From contig NC_088935.1 in NCBI RefSeq assembly GCF_033473495.1, positions 4,712,001 through 4,776,000 of the forward strand: DNA of 64,000 nt, written 5' to 3'. The notes below the pieces were generated by a model, which made no database searches, was not told the origin of the DNA, and worked only from the letters and a program-made list of their open reading frames with translations. Position numbers and translations under genes: made by a program. Of the stretch, positions 44,199 to 54,175 are shown in pieces. The DNA comes from Cercospora beticola (taxonomy: Eukaryota; Ascomycota; Dothideomycetes; Mycosphaerellales; Mycosphaerellaceae). How positions within the stretch are numbered: position 1 is the first letter of the stretch; every line of letters begins with the position of its first letter.

Positions 44199-44926
44199 TG
44201 CGATTGTCTTGGTCTGCTCAGCTGAAAGTGCTGCTGGCGAGGTATCCTCGAGGTGCCTAATGTGAGCTGAGATGAGGCATTCTTGCAAAGCTATATAGGC
44301 TCATCAAGCCACAATCCCGTGCCGCTCGAAGTACCAGACATGTCACTCATCAGCGTGAGCGCCATGTGCTAACACCTGCCATGTGGTTTCCCATACACCC
44401 CGCAACCCCAGATGGAGACTAGAAGCGCAGATTTCGCGTGGCGGCTGTACTGTCACGACGCCATGTAGCGCTCGGTAGATCGCTTCGGGCTTGCCGTATA
44501 GCATCGAACAAGGCCGAGACGTGCTTCTCATGCAGCCAAGACGTAAAGCCAAGAGGTTGAACGGAAAGTCATGCTCCGCGGTATTACGCCAGACCACGAT
44601 GCTTAGCTGTCGAATCTTGACGTGATGCAATGGCCTCCTTCGTAGTATCCACCGTGTCTGCAACGCGGCATCAAGTTCCACGGATGGCATGGGCTCCTTT
44701 GCCCATGTACGCTGTAAATGCCGAAAACGAAGGCAGTGGGTGTCTGTTGTGCAATGTCGTGGATGGGTCCTAGTTAGAGCTGCTTGCATCGTAGATAAGT
44801 CGGCTGTACATGCTTGCGCCATTTTGCTGCTGTAGTCATCGAAGCATGCTGAAGAAGACCACTCGATTGTTCAATCTTTACCAAAGCACAACGCATCATT
44901 TGCCCACACCACTTGCACCGTTCACG
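44199..44926. promoter_or_regulatory. Shared divergent promoter of the MFS and PrpF-like genes
   Basis: 728 bases between the two start codons. It contains one CCGCGG (44576-44581), a palindrome of the CGG half-sites that Zn2Cys6 regulators bind; the same hexamer occurs in the other divergent promoter of this block. Coordinate control of the two genes is inferred from the layout. Confidence 0.4.
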
Positions 44927-46219
44927 ATGGCTATCGATGCTCCGACACCTCCGTTGCAGCGGCCTCGCAAGCACCGGCAGACGATCCCCGCAGTCTGGAT
45001 GAGGGCGGGCACTTCAAAAGGCCTCTTTCTACATCAACGTGATCTTCCTGCCAAAAGAGAGCAATGGGCACCGGTCATCCTCGCTGCTATGGGTTCCCAA
45101 GACGGTGATCCTAAACAACTGAATGGCGTTGCGGGAGCAACGAGTACGACTTCCAAAGTTGCGGTCATCGAACCTTCAAGCAGGCCAGACATCGACGTGG
45201 AGTACACATTCGTGCAAGTCTCAATCGGTTCTCCCAAGCTTGACTTTACTGGAAACTGCGGTAATATTGCTTCAGGAGTGGGGCCATTTGCAGTGGATGA
45301 GGGCCTAGTAGGAGTCCAGCCAGGCCAAAAGAGGGTAAGTGATGCAGTGTCACTGACTGCCAGTCCCCTGTATCCTGACTTGGACTAGATTGATGTACGA
45401 ATATTGAACACCAATACCGGTCGAACAATCGTGGAATCCTTAGATCTTGACGAAGACGGACATTTTCTCGAAGATGGTGAATACCGGTTGGCTGGCACAA
45501 AATCCAGCGGTAGTCCTATCGGCGTCTCTTTCGAGAAGCCGGCAGGTGCAATGACAGGCAAGCTTCTCCCGACTGGTAAGCCTGTAGACATTCTGGAAGT
45601 ACCGGGTACAATCACTCGACCGTCATGCGAAGTGCAGGCCAGCTTGGTGGATGCGGCGAACCCCTTTGTACTAGTCGATGCTGCCTCGGTACCAGACTAT
45701 GTCAGCAGTGCTGCAATATCATCGGACTACTATCTGGACTTTTTGGAAGCCGTTCGCTGTCATGGTGCCGTACGCATGGGATTGGCTCCCGATGTCGAGA
45801 CTGCTGGACAGACTCGCGGCACTCCAAAGGTTGCTCTGCTGTCGATGCCAAAAGTGCCAGAGGGGGCTTTTGACGAGCTGCCTGATGTGCAGGTCACCGC
45901 TTTGAGTATGGGAAAGGTCCACGGCAGTCTTCAGCTCACCGGCGCTGTATGTCTCGCCACTGCAATATGCACGGAAGGTACAATAGCCAACAAGATCGCT
46001 CTTCAAGCGGAACAATGGAGAATAGCGCAATCGGGACCAGGACTGCCACGCCACGATAGCTTCACAACTTTGCCGGAACAGTCGCGGAAAGTCCTCATCA
46101 AGCATCCTGGTGGTACTATTGGCGCGGATGTGTTACGGAGCGACGAAGAGGTTCGCAGTGTGAAGCTGCTGCGAACAGCGCGGCGACTGTTTGAGGGCAA
46201 AGTCTGCTTCTTGTCATAG
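44927..46219 (+). CDS. PrpF-family isomerase (aconitate/methylaconitate isomerase-like)
   Basis: Two exons, 44927-45334 and 45389-46219 (54-nt intron, phase 0); 412 residues. Family motifs include MRAGTSKGLF near the start (MRGGTSKG in bacterial PrpF), FTGNCGNIASGVGPFAVDEG, and SMGKVHGSLQLTGAVCLATA near the end. PrpF isomerises 2-methylaconitate in propionate breakdown; a fungal relative, Adi1 of Ustilago, converts cis- to trans-aconitate for itaconate synthesis. A lysine and cysteine pair does the proton transfer in the family; the Cys of GNCGN fits. An in-frame ATG at 44846 would add a basic, acid-free leader (MLKKTTRLFNLYQSTTHH) that could target mitochondria. The substrate is not fixed by sequence; the neighbouring tricarboxylate carrier points to an aconitate. 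Confidence 0.88.
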
Positions 46220-46363
46220 TGTCTCGTAGATGCAGAGCCTTTTCTGCTCAAAGAGAAGCTTTTGAATGCAGAGGTTGTGGCACCCGAGTCGACCAGAGCT
46301 CGAACGTGGTTCAGGTTAAATTTCTCGTGGAAACCTCGAGGCAAACAGTAGCCGCATGTAGAC

Positions 46364-48748
46364 TTACATCATAGAATCGAAGTCTGTTGCATTGAAGCCA
46401 AAGATCATGTCATCGAATCGTTGGTGCGTGTTCGTTGGCAGATATCCAAGCTCCCCAGTCAAGTCAGGGTAGGATGTTCCGCCCGATACAAAAGTGGCGT
46501 TTTCAGCGCCTTGCTCCTGCATGAAACTCCGAATGATCGCATCTACATCCAGATCAGGTGCCATGTTGCCTGCTACGAAAGTCGGTTCCCATCCCATGGC
46601 ACTTGGTGAATATGTGTCGGTTCCAGGGGACGTATGCTGAGAAAGCACGGGCGCTGAAACCGCGGCAGTGGTCGTGGTTTGTTGTATTCGTGTCGCCACC
46701 TCAGGCTTGTCGGGAGTCTGCACCCCCATCCTGGTCATCAGACTCTCGATGACGAGTATCGCTTTTCTGACTGCGTAGTTGGTCGCCGAGTTCTGCTTCA
46801 ATAGCGAAAGACAAGTCCGCAAACAAGCGTGAGCTTCCGAGGATGCACCTCGTTTCGAAGCAATGCGCACATGTATGGTGGCTGCAACGTAAGTGGCGTA
46901 GCTGATCAAGTAGGGCGCCCGGCTCACACTGTAGGTTTTGTCGTACTTCCTCACAATCTTCACGATACTAGTAGCGGCGGTGGCACACTGTGTGAATGAA
47001 CTCACTGCAACAGACGGTGAGCTGGAATGTAGATGTCCATCCGAGACAAAAGGTCGGTGCAAAAGAATTCTAATCACATTTGCCATTGCCCTGTTTGATT
47101 CAGTCAGCACAATCTGTGCACATTTCGAGTAGATATTAACCACTCACAAAAGCGATAAGACGTGGGGCGGAGGGGTGTCAGAAGTGCTTCTCGACTCAAT
47201 GTCTATACTCAAATGTGGAGGAAGTTGTTCAGTCCACGTCACGAGCTCCTTGTCCAATGCTGACAGCTCCTGTTTCGGGGTTTCTGGACCTTCGGCTGCT
47301 CTCTTCTCTTTGTAGACCTTGTTCAAGACGTGGTTGAGAATGATACACAACCGACAGAGCTGGGTAAAGGTGGAGACGCTGTAGCTGCCTAGAATTTCGT
47401 CCGACAAAGTCAGCGTTTGTGCCCCCTGAATCACGTTCAAATGTCGCCGCTGCGGATACCCAGTGATCAGAAGTCTATGCTGATCACAAAGACGCGAGAC
47501 GTCGCTATTTGGGCACAAGTACGACTTACATGTTCCTCCGGATGCCGACCTATCAGTGTAAGCGAATGGTGCCCAATGTTCTAATTCCTCATATTCGTCC
47601 TTGAAGTCAATCGGAACATCACATTGTGATGCTTGAAGTGTAGCTGGTCGACCTTGGTACAAGGACTGGATCTTATCGATCACAAACGCACCCCAGAAAA
47701 CACGTCGTCGTACCTCTAGATCCTCGTCTGTGAGCGTTCGAACACCTGGCATCAGTGTCGCATCGATATGCAATCCCAAATCAATGATCATACGGAAGGC
47801 CAAGCCAGAGTACAGCCATGCAGCACTCTGTTCATCGCCAAGAGCGAACAGAGAATTAGTCATCTGCAGCAGGGCCTGGATGGTAGTGATTCTGCTCTGA
47901 TCCATGGCCTCGCCAAGCAGTTCACGCACTCGTTCTCGAAAGCGCCAGCCTGCAGTGCGAACATCATCTGGATCTTTTCGCAGCTCGAGCCTCGGGCTAA
48001 ACTTGCTTGAGCCAAAGTAGATGGCGTTAAGCAGGATCTTAGAAAAGTAGGGTCCTTGGCACGCCATATCTCGCATGAAGGCGGGGCGATATGTCACAAG
48101 AAAGGAGTGGTGCTGCCGGTTCCAATGCAAATTCAGCAAATGGAGGCCCATCTCTGGATCGACGCCGTCGAAGTCCAGTAGCCCACGTGCAGAATTCACT
48201 ACTTCCATTTGCCTTTGCTTCGCTGCTTCAGCGAAAAGCAGTGTAGACATTCTGGTCTCCCTCTCGGCATTGAACCACGGCTGCGATGGCCGTTCACTTG
48301 GGAGATCGTCATATAGCGCGCTGGTTGGCCCGTGGTACGTGGCGTTCTTACTCATGGAGGCAGGCGCTCTGTTTCCCGCCGACTCTGGAGTGCTCGCAGC
48401 TGTTGGATCTGTGGGGCCTGCTTCATTGCTCGGGTCTTGCAGAGATGCGACAGTCGATGCGTCTTTTGGAACAGGTTGTCTGCCATCATCGCCACTGCTT
48501 GATGCTTCAATTGACAGCCGCGAACGCAGCCCACGGTTCTCTTCGCGTAATGCCGAGATGATAGCATTCGTGGGTCTCACACGGTTGCCTCGCTCCGGAT
48601 AGACGCATTCTTTCTCGTACGTGCGACAATTGCCGCATTGGGGAGCCTGGTTATCGCACTTGAACTTCCTCAGCTTGCAGAAGCTGCACGCCCGTGCCGC
48701 TCGTGGTCTCCGTGGGGCTGATGCTTTGTCTGGTGACGCCGACGCCAT
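46364..48748 (-). CDS. Zn2Cys6 transcription factor with fungal-specific regulatory domain
   Basis: The DNA-binding cluster is at residues 21-48: Cys21, 24, 31, 38, 41 and 48, spaced C-x2-C-x6-C-x6-C-x2-C-x6-C. A short coiled coil (ALREENRGLRSRL) and a Ser/Pro-rich linker lead to the fungal_trans domain (LLLNLHW-like block, RRRVFWGAFVIDKIQSLYQG). Exons: 48748-47148 and 47090-46364 (57-nt intron, phase 2). Within the first, a 141-nt in-frame intron (47529-47389) is likely, since removing it restores the family pattern running into YSVSTFTQLCRL; this gives 728 residues. It sits convergent to the PrpF-like gene (144 bases apart) and divergent from the tricarboxylate carrier, so it is the likely local regulator. 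Confidence 0.9.
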
Positions 48749-49202
48749 TTCGCGTGGACATGAAGTGCCATGGATGTGCGGAAGTGCACAGGGCGAGGAA
48801 GAAGGGTGTCGCCATGATGTGGTTGATAGCGAGGCGGAGAGGATTGCCGCGGAAGAAATCGTCCCCTCTTCCTACGGAACATCAACTTCCGTCAGTTCTG
48901 TTAGACCGATGTGTCTTGGCATTTGGACCGTCCAGGTGGTCCAAACATCGCCTTCTCGATATGAACCAAGACGCCTGCATGAGATGCCGCTGGTAGTAGC
49001 CTTGCGAGGCCCGCAGTCAACATGCTGCACGAAGACTATATGTCTTCGATGTGCCTCGACCAATGCTGGGCCAGTAGACCTACAAGAACGAGCACTCGAA
49101 CTGACAACACCCTCTAGACTTATCTTTGATCTCCGGCGACATTCCCATACGCAAATGCTCTGACTACACAGTCAGGCTACTCTGCACCACTTTCAAGACA
49201 CG
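48749..49202. promoter_or_regulatory. Shared divergent promoter of the regulator and the tricarboxylate carrier
   Basis: 454 bases between the two starts. It contains CCGCGG at 48848-48853, also present in the MFS/PrpF promoter, a candidate site for autoregulation by the Zn2Cys6 protein. Not proven. Confidence 0.4.
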
Positions 49203-50132
49203 ATGGCAAAAGTGTCAGTCCATCCTCCATCGCAAATCCCGTTGGCAGCGGCACCCATTCCCAAGATATCGTCCAAGCCCGAAAAGAAGCTCACTCCCTT
49301 GCAATCACTCATCGCCGGGGGCTTCGCCGGAGCAACCGAGGCTTGCATCACATATCCTTTCGAATACGCCAAAACTCGCTCGCAACTCAAGGCTACATCA
49401 GGCGTGACCTCCAGCACCAGCCCCATCCACCTCCTGCGCAACGCCATCAAAAACGAAGGCTTCTCATCTCTCTACACCGGCTGCACGGCCCTTGCCCTCG
49501 GGACAGCGCTCAAGGCTGGCGTTCGCTTCATGACCTTCGATGCCATAAAATCCCACCTCACAGACCCGCAAACTGGAACCCTCAGCCCAACCAACGGTCT
49601 CCTCGCCGGAATGGCTGCCGGAGCAGTCGAAAGTCTCGTAGCCGTAACACCGACCGAAAGGATCAAAACCGCATTGAGTGACGACGCCAAGGGGTCTAAA
49701 CGCTTTCGTTCAACTCTTCACGGCGTTACTCTTCTACTCCGCGAACAAGGGATCCAAGGTCTTTACCGCGGACTTGTCAGCACCACGGCGAAACAAAGTG
49801 CAACGAGCGCCGTGCGGATGGGAGCGTACAATGCGATGCGGAGCCAGTATTCGAGTGCAAACAGGAATGCTGGAGTAGTGGAGACGTTTGCGATGGGGGC
49901 GCTGGCGGGCACCATCACAGTCTATGCTACGCAGCCGTTAGATACGATCAAGACCCGGTCGCAGAGTGCGAGGGGAGAGAACATAATTCCAGCGATTGTG
50001 GGGGTGTGGCGAGAGGGAGGTTTGAGGGCGTATTGGAAGGGGAGTACGATGCGACTGGGGAGATTGGTATTGAGTGGTGGGATCGTGTTTGCGGTGTATG
50101 AGCAGATTGCTAATGTAATGCGATTGTCGTGA
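49203..50132 (+). CDS. Mitochondrial tricarboxylate (citrate) carrier
   Basis: 309 residues, no introns. Three tandem carrier repeats of about 100 residues, each with the P-x-[DE]-x-x-[KR] signature: YPFEYAKTR, VTPTERIKT and QPLDTIKTR. The first half (GGFAGATEACITYPFEYAKT, and GVRFMTFDAIKSHLTD) matches citrate transport protein Ctp1 and its relatives MttA and Mtt1, which move cis-aconitate or citrate out of mitochondria in itaconate-producing fungi. The protein lies in the inner mitochondrial membrane and exchanges citrate or a related acid for malate or another anion. Placement next to a PrpF-like isomerase, a regulator and an MFS carrier suggests a specialised paralog rather than the housekeeping carrier, but this needs a whole-genome check. 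Confidence 0.9.
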   Translation: MAKVSVHPPSQIPLAAAPIPKISSKPEKKLTPLQSLIAGGFAGATEACITYPFEYAKTRSQLKATSGVTSSTSPIHLLRNAIKNEGFSSLYTGCTALALGTALKAGVRFMTFDAIKSHLTDPQTGTLSPTNGLLAGMAAGAVESLVAVTPTERIKTALSDDAKGSKRFRSTLHGVTLLLREQGIQGLYRGLVSTTAKQSATSAVRMGAYNAMRSQYSSANRNAGVVETFAMGALAGTITVYATQPLDTIKTRSQSARGENIIPAIVGVWREGGLRAYWKGSTMRLGRLVLSGGIVFAVYEQIANVMRLS

Positions 50133-50599
50133 TGTTGACGACTCTGTACTTATCGTTCGGGCGCAGGTATAGAGCCCTGAGACAATGTAAGTTGCTGAGC
50201 GAATCGTTACACGCGTTTCCCGTCCGGTGTCCTGTTTCGCTGCGGGAAGCAGTCTGCTACCGATCACCTGAGGCCGCCAGAAGGCGCAAGACAGGTCTTG
50301 TCTGAAATAGATTTCGAATTGCAAGTTGCGCCTACCCACCTATAGACTCCGATGCTATGACCGCATTGTCGTCATCAAATTGCGACGAACAGATACATGC
50401 ACTGTATGTTCACATACCACGGCTTCCAATGTACACTTTCCGTTCTGATTCTTCAGTGTTGCAATCTTGAATACTCGGTTCCGCAAAGCGATCTCTCAAG
50501 ATCCTCGGTGCTTGATGCGCTGGAATGCCGTGATTACCTCCAGCGCATCGACTGCCGTGCAGCGTTTTCATTTCTCGGTCGTACGGTTTGCGCGGCATT
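50133..50599. other. Convergent spacer
   Basis: Space between the carrier and the 3' end of the hexokinase gene. Nothing recognisable. Confidence 0.5.
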
Positions 50600-52771
50600 C
50601 TACACCCGGTAGCGTACGCTGCGATTGATGTTCTCAATCAACCTCCCAAAAAAGCCAGACCCGCTGGAGGACGTCGAGGCAGACGAGGATGACGAGTAGT
50701 TCCCTATCACCAAATCAGCATGGTCGGCACATCCTGCACTCGGAGTCGACTTACCCTTCGTCGCCTTGTCGGCGACCAACGCAATGAGCGCAGCGCCGAC
50801 ACCAGACCCGTCCTTGGCAATGCCGATCCTGATCTTCTTCTCGCCTTGAGCACCAATCTCTGGAATCTCCCGAAGTGCCTCCCGGATGTACTCTTCGAAA
50901 CGAGGATAGAATTCCACCAGCGATCCATCGACACCAATATCGACAACGTCGTCCTCGTTCACTTCCAGTGTTGCGTCGTTCGTCGTAGCGGCATCCGCTG
51001 GGTTCTTCAGGCGCCCAGTCGAGATCACAATAGCGGCGATCGCGACAGCAGAGAGGCGTGCAGCACGCTTTCCCACGGCCGACGCTATCAGGCGCACAGC
51101 CTCAGCATCCTCTGCTGATGCTGCAGAGACGCCGTAATCCTGGTCAAGTGTCTGGCGTGTGACTTTCAATCCAGCAGAGCTGTCTCCAGTTGTAATCGAC
51201 AAGAAGCTAGAGTCCAAGCCCCATTGCTTGTGCAATGGCGAGTCTGGAGCCACATTCGTCGTACTGTGGATGTCGTTCTGGTTGCTGTGCTCATCGGCGA
51301 ACAGTGGCACATTGAAATCGAGCAGCAGCGACAGCAGTGCTCGCCGCAGAATCTCACCCAAAAACATGCCGGAAACGCGCTTCTCGAACATTTGGATCCC
51401 CGGGTTCACTGACTCAAGATCGAGATCGGCATCGTAAGGCGTTTGTGGCAGCACAGAGAGATGGTTGTCGAAGCTGCCCCACTCAGTGTTGATGATCATC
51501 TCTCCCGTTGAGCTATCGATCTCGCCAGCCTCCTGGGCGCTCAGCTTCTGGAGCTTGGTGACCTTGTCGAGCTTCTCCACGTATGCTCCGTTTGTGCCAG
51601 TGCCGAAGATAGCACCAAGCAGCGTTCCCGTCTTGCCGGGCGATGTGTACGATCGTGCCATTAGTGTTCCCACAGTGTCGTTGACCAAAGCCGCAACTCG
51701 CACAGGCAATGCCAGCGCATCGATTTCAGCCTGCAGCAACGCACAGACATCCTTTCCGACTGTATCCTGAATGTCAAAACCCTTTGTCCAGCGAATCAAA
51801 GTACCCTTGTTAATGCCAAATTGTTGCACTGGGAAAGAAAACGTGAAGCCCAAACTGAAGACCTCATGTTCTGATGTGCCCTTGCCTTCTTTATGGCTTG
51901 TATAGTGATCTTCGTGGTGCGTTTTCAAGAACAGCTCAATCTGCTTGGCCAAAAAGCTGAACAGCTCATGGCTCGTCTTCGCAACCATCAGCTCGTGAGG
52001 GATCTTAACCTTCGACTGCGTCAAGCTGAAAGTCGAGTTACCATGCAGTTGGATGGAGCAGACGCGAAAGTTTGTGCCTCCCAGATCCACGGCCATGTAT
52101 AAACCCTTCTCTGTTCCATTGGGCACAGCGGTGACATACGTCGGGATTTGGCTCATGGTCGCACCAGTCTTGCCGAGACCTTCGTCCATCTGGCGAATAA
52201 ACTCTTTCACACCCTTGTTGACATCCTCCTTGGTGTACTCGAACTCGGCGGCCACGCGCTCGGCTGCTGCTGCCAACGCCATGCTGGAGGTATTGCCGTA
52301 CAGAGTTCCCTGGACGTGCGCTGGAGCTCTACAGTATAGCTCTTGGACAAAAGGGTTGGGCGAAGGACAGCTGGGAGGCGGCTGTGGGTGATAGCGCGAC
52401 TGGAAGAGGCAGAGGTCCTTGGGTAAAGCTAATTGTAGCAGGAGGATGACGCCAATGGTCAAGAGGGTGAGGAGAGTGGTTGGCTCGAAAGCCCGAGCTC
52501 GTAGACGAGCGAGGAGCGGTGTCTTGCCGCGGAGCTCGACGAGAAACGGAAGGTCGTTCTTGTCGTTGGCGGGCGGGGAAGGCGGCGGCGGCGGTCTAGA
52601 CGAGAGGCTGCGGCGAAAGGCGTCGGACGGGCGATCTGGATTGCTGTGGGAGCGGTGATGGTGGACGGGTCGGGCAGCCAGAGTGGGCAATGGGGAGGAG
52701 GAAAGAGAGGGAGGGAGGGAGGGATGGGGCAGGTGTAGTGTCTTGGGAGGATCGAGACCAAGCAAATGCAA
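50600..52771 (-). CDS. Hexokinase/glucokinase with N-terminal extension
   Basis: An in-frame 51-nt intron (50754-50704) splits the C-terminus; exons 52771-50755 and 50703-50600 give 706 residues. The kinase part starts at about residue 164 (MALAAAAERVAAEFEYTKED). ATP and sugar motifs are VDLGGTNFRV, LGFTFSFPVQQFG, LVNDTVGTLMA (catalytic Asp) and FGTGTNGAYVE. Standard fungal glucokinases begin near that inner Met (52282), giving 543 residues. The upstream 163 codons stay open and encode a Pro/Ser/His-rich tail and one hydrophobic stretch at about 97-117 (LLTLLTIGVILLLQLAL), which would anchor the enzyme to a membrane if translated. The reaction is phosphorylation of glucose or another hexose by ATP. 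The C-terminal tail is Ser-rich, then basic. Confidence 0.88.
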   Translation of the reverse strand: MHLLGLDPPKTLHLPHPSLPPSLSSSPLPTLAARPVHHHRSHSNPDRPSDAFRRSLSSRPPPPPSPPANDKNDLPFLVELRGKTPLLARLRARAFEPTTLLTLLTIGVILLLQLALPKDLCLFQSRYHPQPPPSCPSPNPFVQELYCRAPAHVQGTLYGNTSSMALAAAAERVAAEFEYTKEDVNKGVKEFIRQMDEGLGKTGATMSQIPTYVTAVPNGTEKGLYMAVDLGGTNFRVCSIQLHGNSTFSLTQSKVKIPHELMVAKTSHELFSFLAKQIELFLKTHHEDHYTSHKEGKGTSEHEVFSLGFTFSFPVQQFGINKGTLIRWTKGFDIQDTVGKDVCALLQAEIDALALPVRVAALVNDTVGTLMARSYTSPGKTGTLLGAIFGTGTNGAYVEKLDKVTKLQKLSAQEAGEIDSSTGEMIINTEWGSFDNHLSVLPQTPYDADLDLESVNPGIQMFEKRVSGMFLGEILRRALLSLLLDFNVPLFADEHSNQNDIHSTTNVAPDSPLHKQWGLDSSFLSITTGDSSAGLKVTRQTLDQDYGVSAASAEDAEAVRLIASAVGKRAARLSAVAIAAIVISTGRLKNPADAATTNDATLEVNEDDVVDIGVDGSLVEFYPRFEEYIREALREIPEIGAQGEKKIRIGIAKDGSGVGAALIALVADKATKGKSTPSAGCADHADLVIGNYSSSSSASTSSSGSGFFGRLIENINRSVRYRV

Positions 52772-53536
52772 AGTGTGGAGCTTTGGTGCTGGTGGTGATG
52801 ATGCCGCAGCGCTGCTTGGTTGCTGCGCTGCTTACTCGCCGCGAGCTCGACTGCCCGAATCGTTGCTTTCCCCGCGTCGTGGCTTGGGCCGGACCGACTG
52901 CCACGTTTTGTGCGACAGCTTGCTCTCTGTTGCACTTGTTGAAGAGGTGCTCTCCTGTTCTTCTATCTATTGCTGCTGGTGTTTCCTCTCCATCGCAGAC
53001 TTTGCCATTGAGACCCAGAAGTGTGACGTCGCTGCACTCCACTCCGTCCAACGCGGTCGTGCTCCACTGGAGAGGCTTGCTAGTCGCGGTCCTTTTGCGG
53101 TCTGCTCGGCTGTCCGCAGCATGCAACATCACCGGCAGCCTGCGGCTCACTTTGACTTCGTCTGGAAGCAGCATACAGCGTGCGCCTTATGTAGCTAGTG
53201 CAACAGAGCATGGTCAAGGGGCTGCGTGGGCAGACGTGGCAGCATGGTACAAGCTTCAGCGGCCATTGTTGAAGGGTCAGTCACTCGAGCCAGCAATATA
53301 GTCGTCATTGCTCTCGAATGATTCCGATTCCGAAGTTCAAGTTGGACGTAGCTGGGCAGCATAACATGACCTTGGCTTGACTGCATTGGTGTTTGATCTT
53401 TAGGTCTGAATGACTTCGCGTCAGACTCGTGATTGTCTTGGCATTGGATCTCTAATGGATGACTTCATCAACGATCTCTCTACATTCATCGTGTTCTACA
53501 CTGCTTCCTTTCCGAATCGACGCTCCCACATTCATC
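52772..53536. other. Divergent promoter region
   Basis: Upstream region of the hexokinase (minus) and the small HTH protein (plus). No specific motif was identified. Confidence 0.45.
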
Positions 53537-54175
53537 ATGGGGTCCACATCATCTAAAGCAGCCAAAGCAGCAGGCTCTGCAGCGCGGAAATACCCAGCTC
53601 GCTCTCCCCTTGCCTCTGCGGCAACCAACTCTCCCGCTCCGCCTCCGAATGCGACTACAATAAATGCAGCACCCCAACCTCCACTGCCGTCAACCGCACA
53701 AACACCAGGCCCAACAGTACGACCCACACCGAGCGCAAGTGGATCTAGAAGTGAAGCCATCAACCTCGACGCGTCCGATCCCGACTTCGCTCAGTCGCTC
53801 CGCAACATAGGGCCAGTCCAACCGAATCCCACCCTTTCACCTACATCAGCATTCAACCAAAACCCCGCCGCATATCAACCCAATCCTCGAACGAACCCTG
53901 CAGTCCTTGTGCTCTCCGCTCGAGCGGAATTGGCGAACAGGGCCGACGCAGAGATTGCAGAGACGGGCGTGCGAGGGAGAGAGAACAAGAGGGAGTTCTT
54001 GGATGTGTACACCATCAGGCAAATCTTGACGTTTCGAGAGCAGGGCAGAAGTAATGAGGCGATTGAGAAGCATTTGAGTTTGAAGAAGGGTGTTGTAGAG
54101 AGGCTGGGGCCAGAGGGTGTGTTTAGTTTGATACAGGAGAGTGGAAGAGCGAAAAAGGGTGTTCAGATGGTATGA
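53537..54175 (+). CDS. Small fungal helix-turn-helix protein, predicted N-myristoylated
   Basis: 212 residues from the ATG at 53537 (the frame stays open 26 codons further up, but MGSTSSK is the natural start). Gly2 with Ser6 and Lys7 is a good N-myristoylation signal. Residues of about 8-90 are Ala/Pro/Ser-rich. A short conserved block (SEAINLDASDPDFAQSLRNI) is followed by a C-terminal helical part that looks like a helix-turn-helix (FLDVYTIRQILTFREQGRSN, then IEKHLSLKKGVVERLG). Proteins with this layout occur widely in filamentous fungi without a known role. Membrane tethering together with a DNA- or protein-binding fold is an odd mix. Function unknown. Confidence 0.78.
   Translation: MGSTSSKAAKAAGSAARKYPARSPLASAATNSPAPPPNATTINAAPQPPLPSTAQTPGPTVRPTPSASGSRSEAINLDASDPDFAQSLRNIGPVQPNPTLSPTSAFNQNPAAYQPNPRTNPAVLVLSARAELANRADAEIAETGVRGRENKREFLDVYTIRQILTFREQGRSNEAIEKHLSLKKGVVERLGPEGVFSLIQESGRAKKGVQMV

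Noticed and set aside
42641..50132. Naming the cluster an itaconate cluster
   Set aside because: No cis- or trans-aconitate decarboxylase is present and the MFS group differs, so only a tricarboxylate-type cluster is supported.
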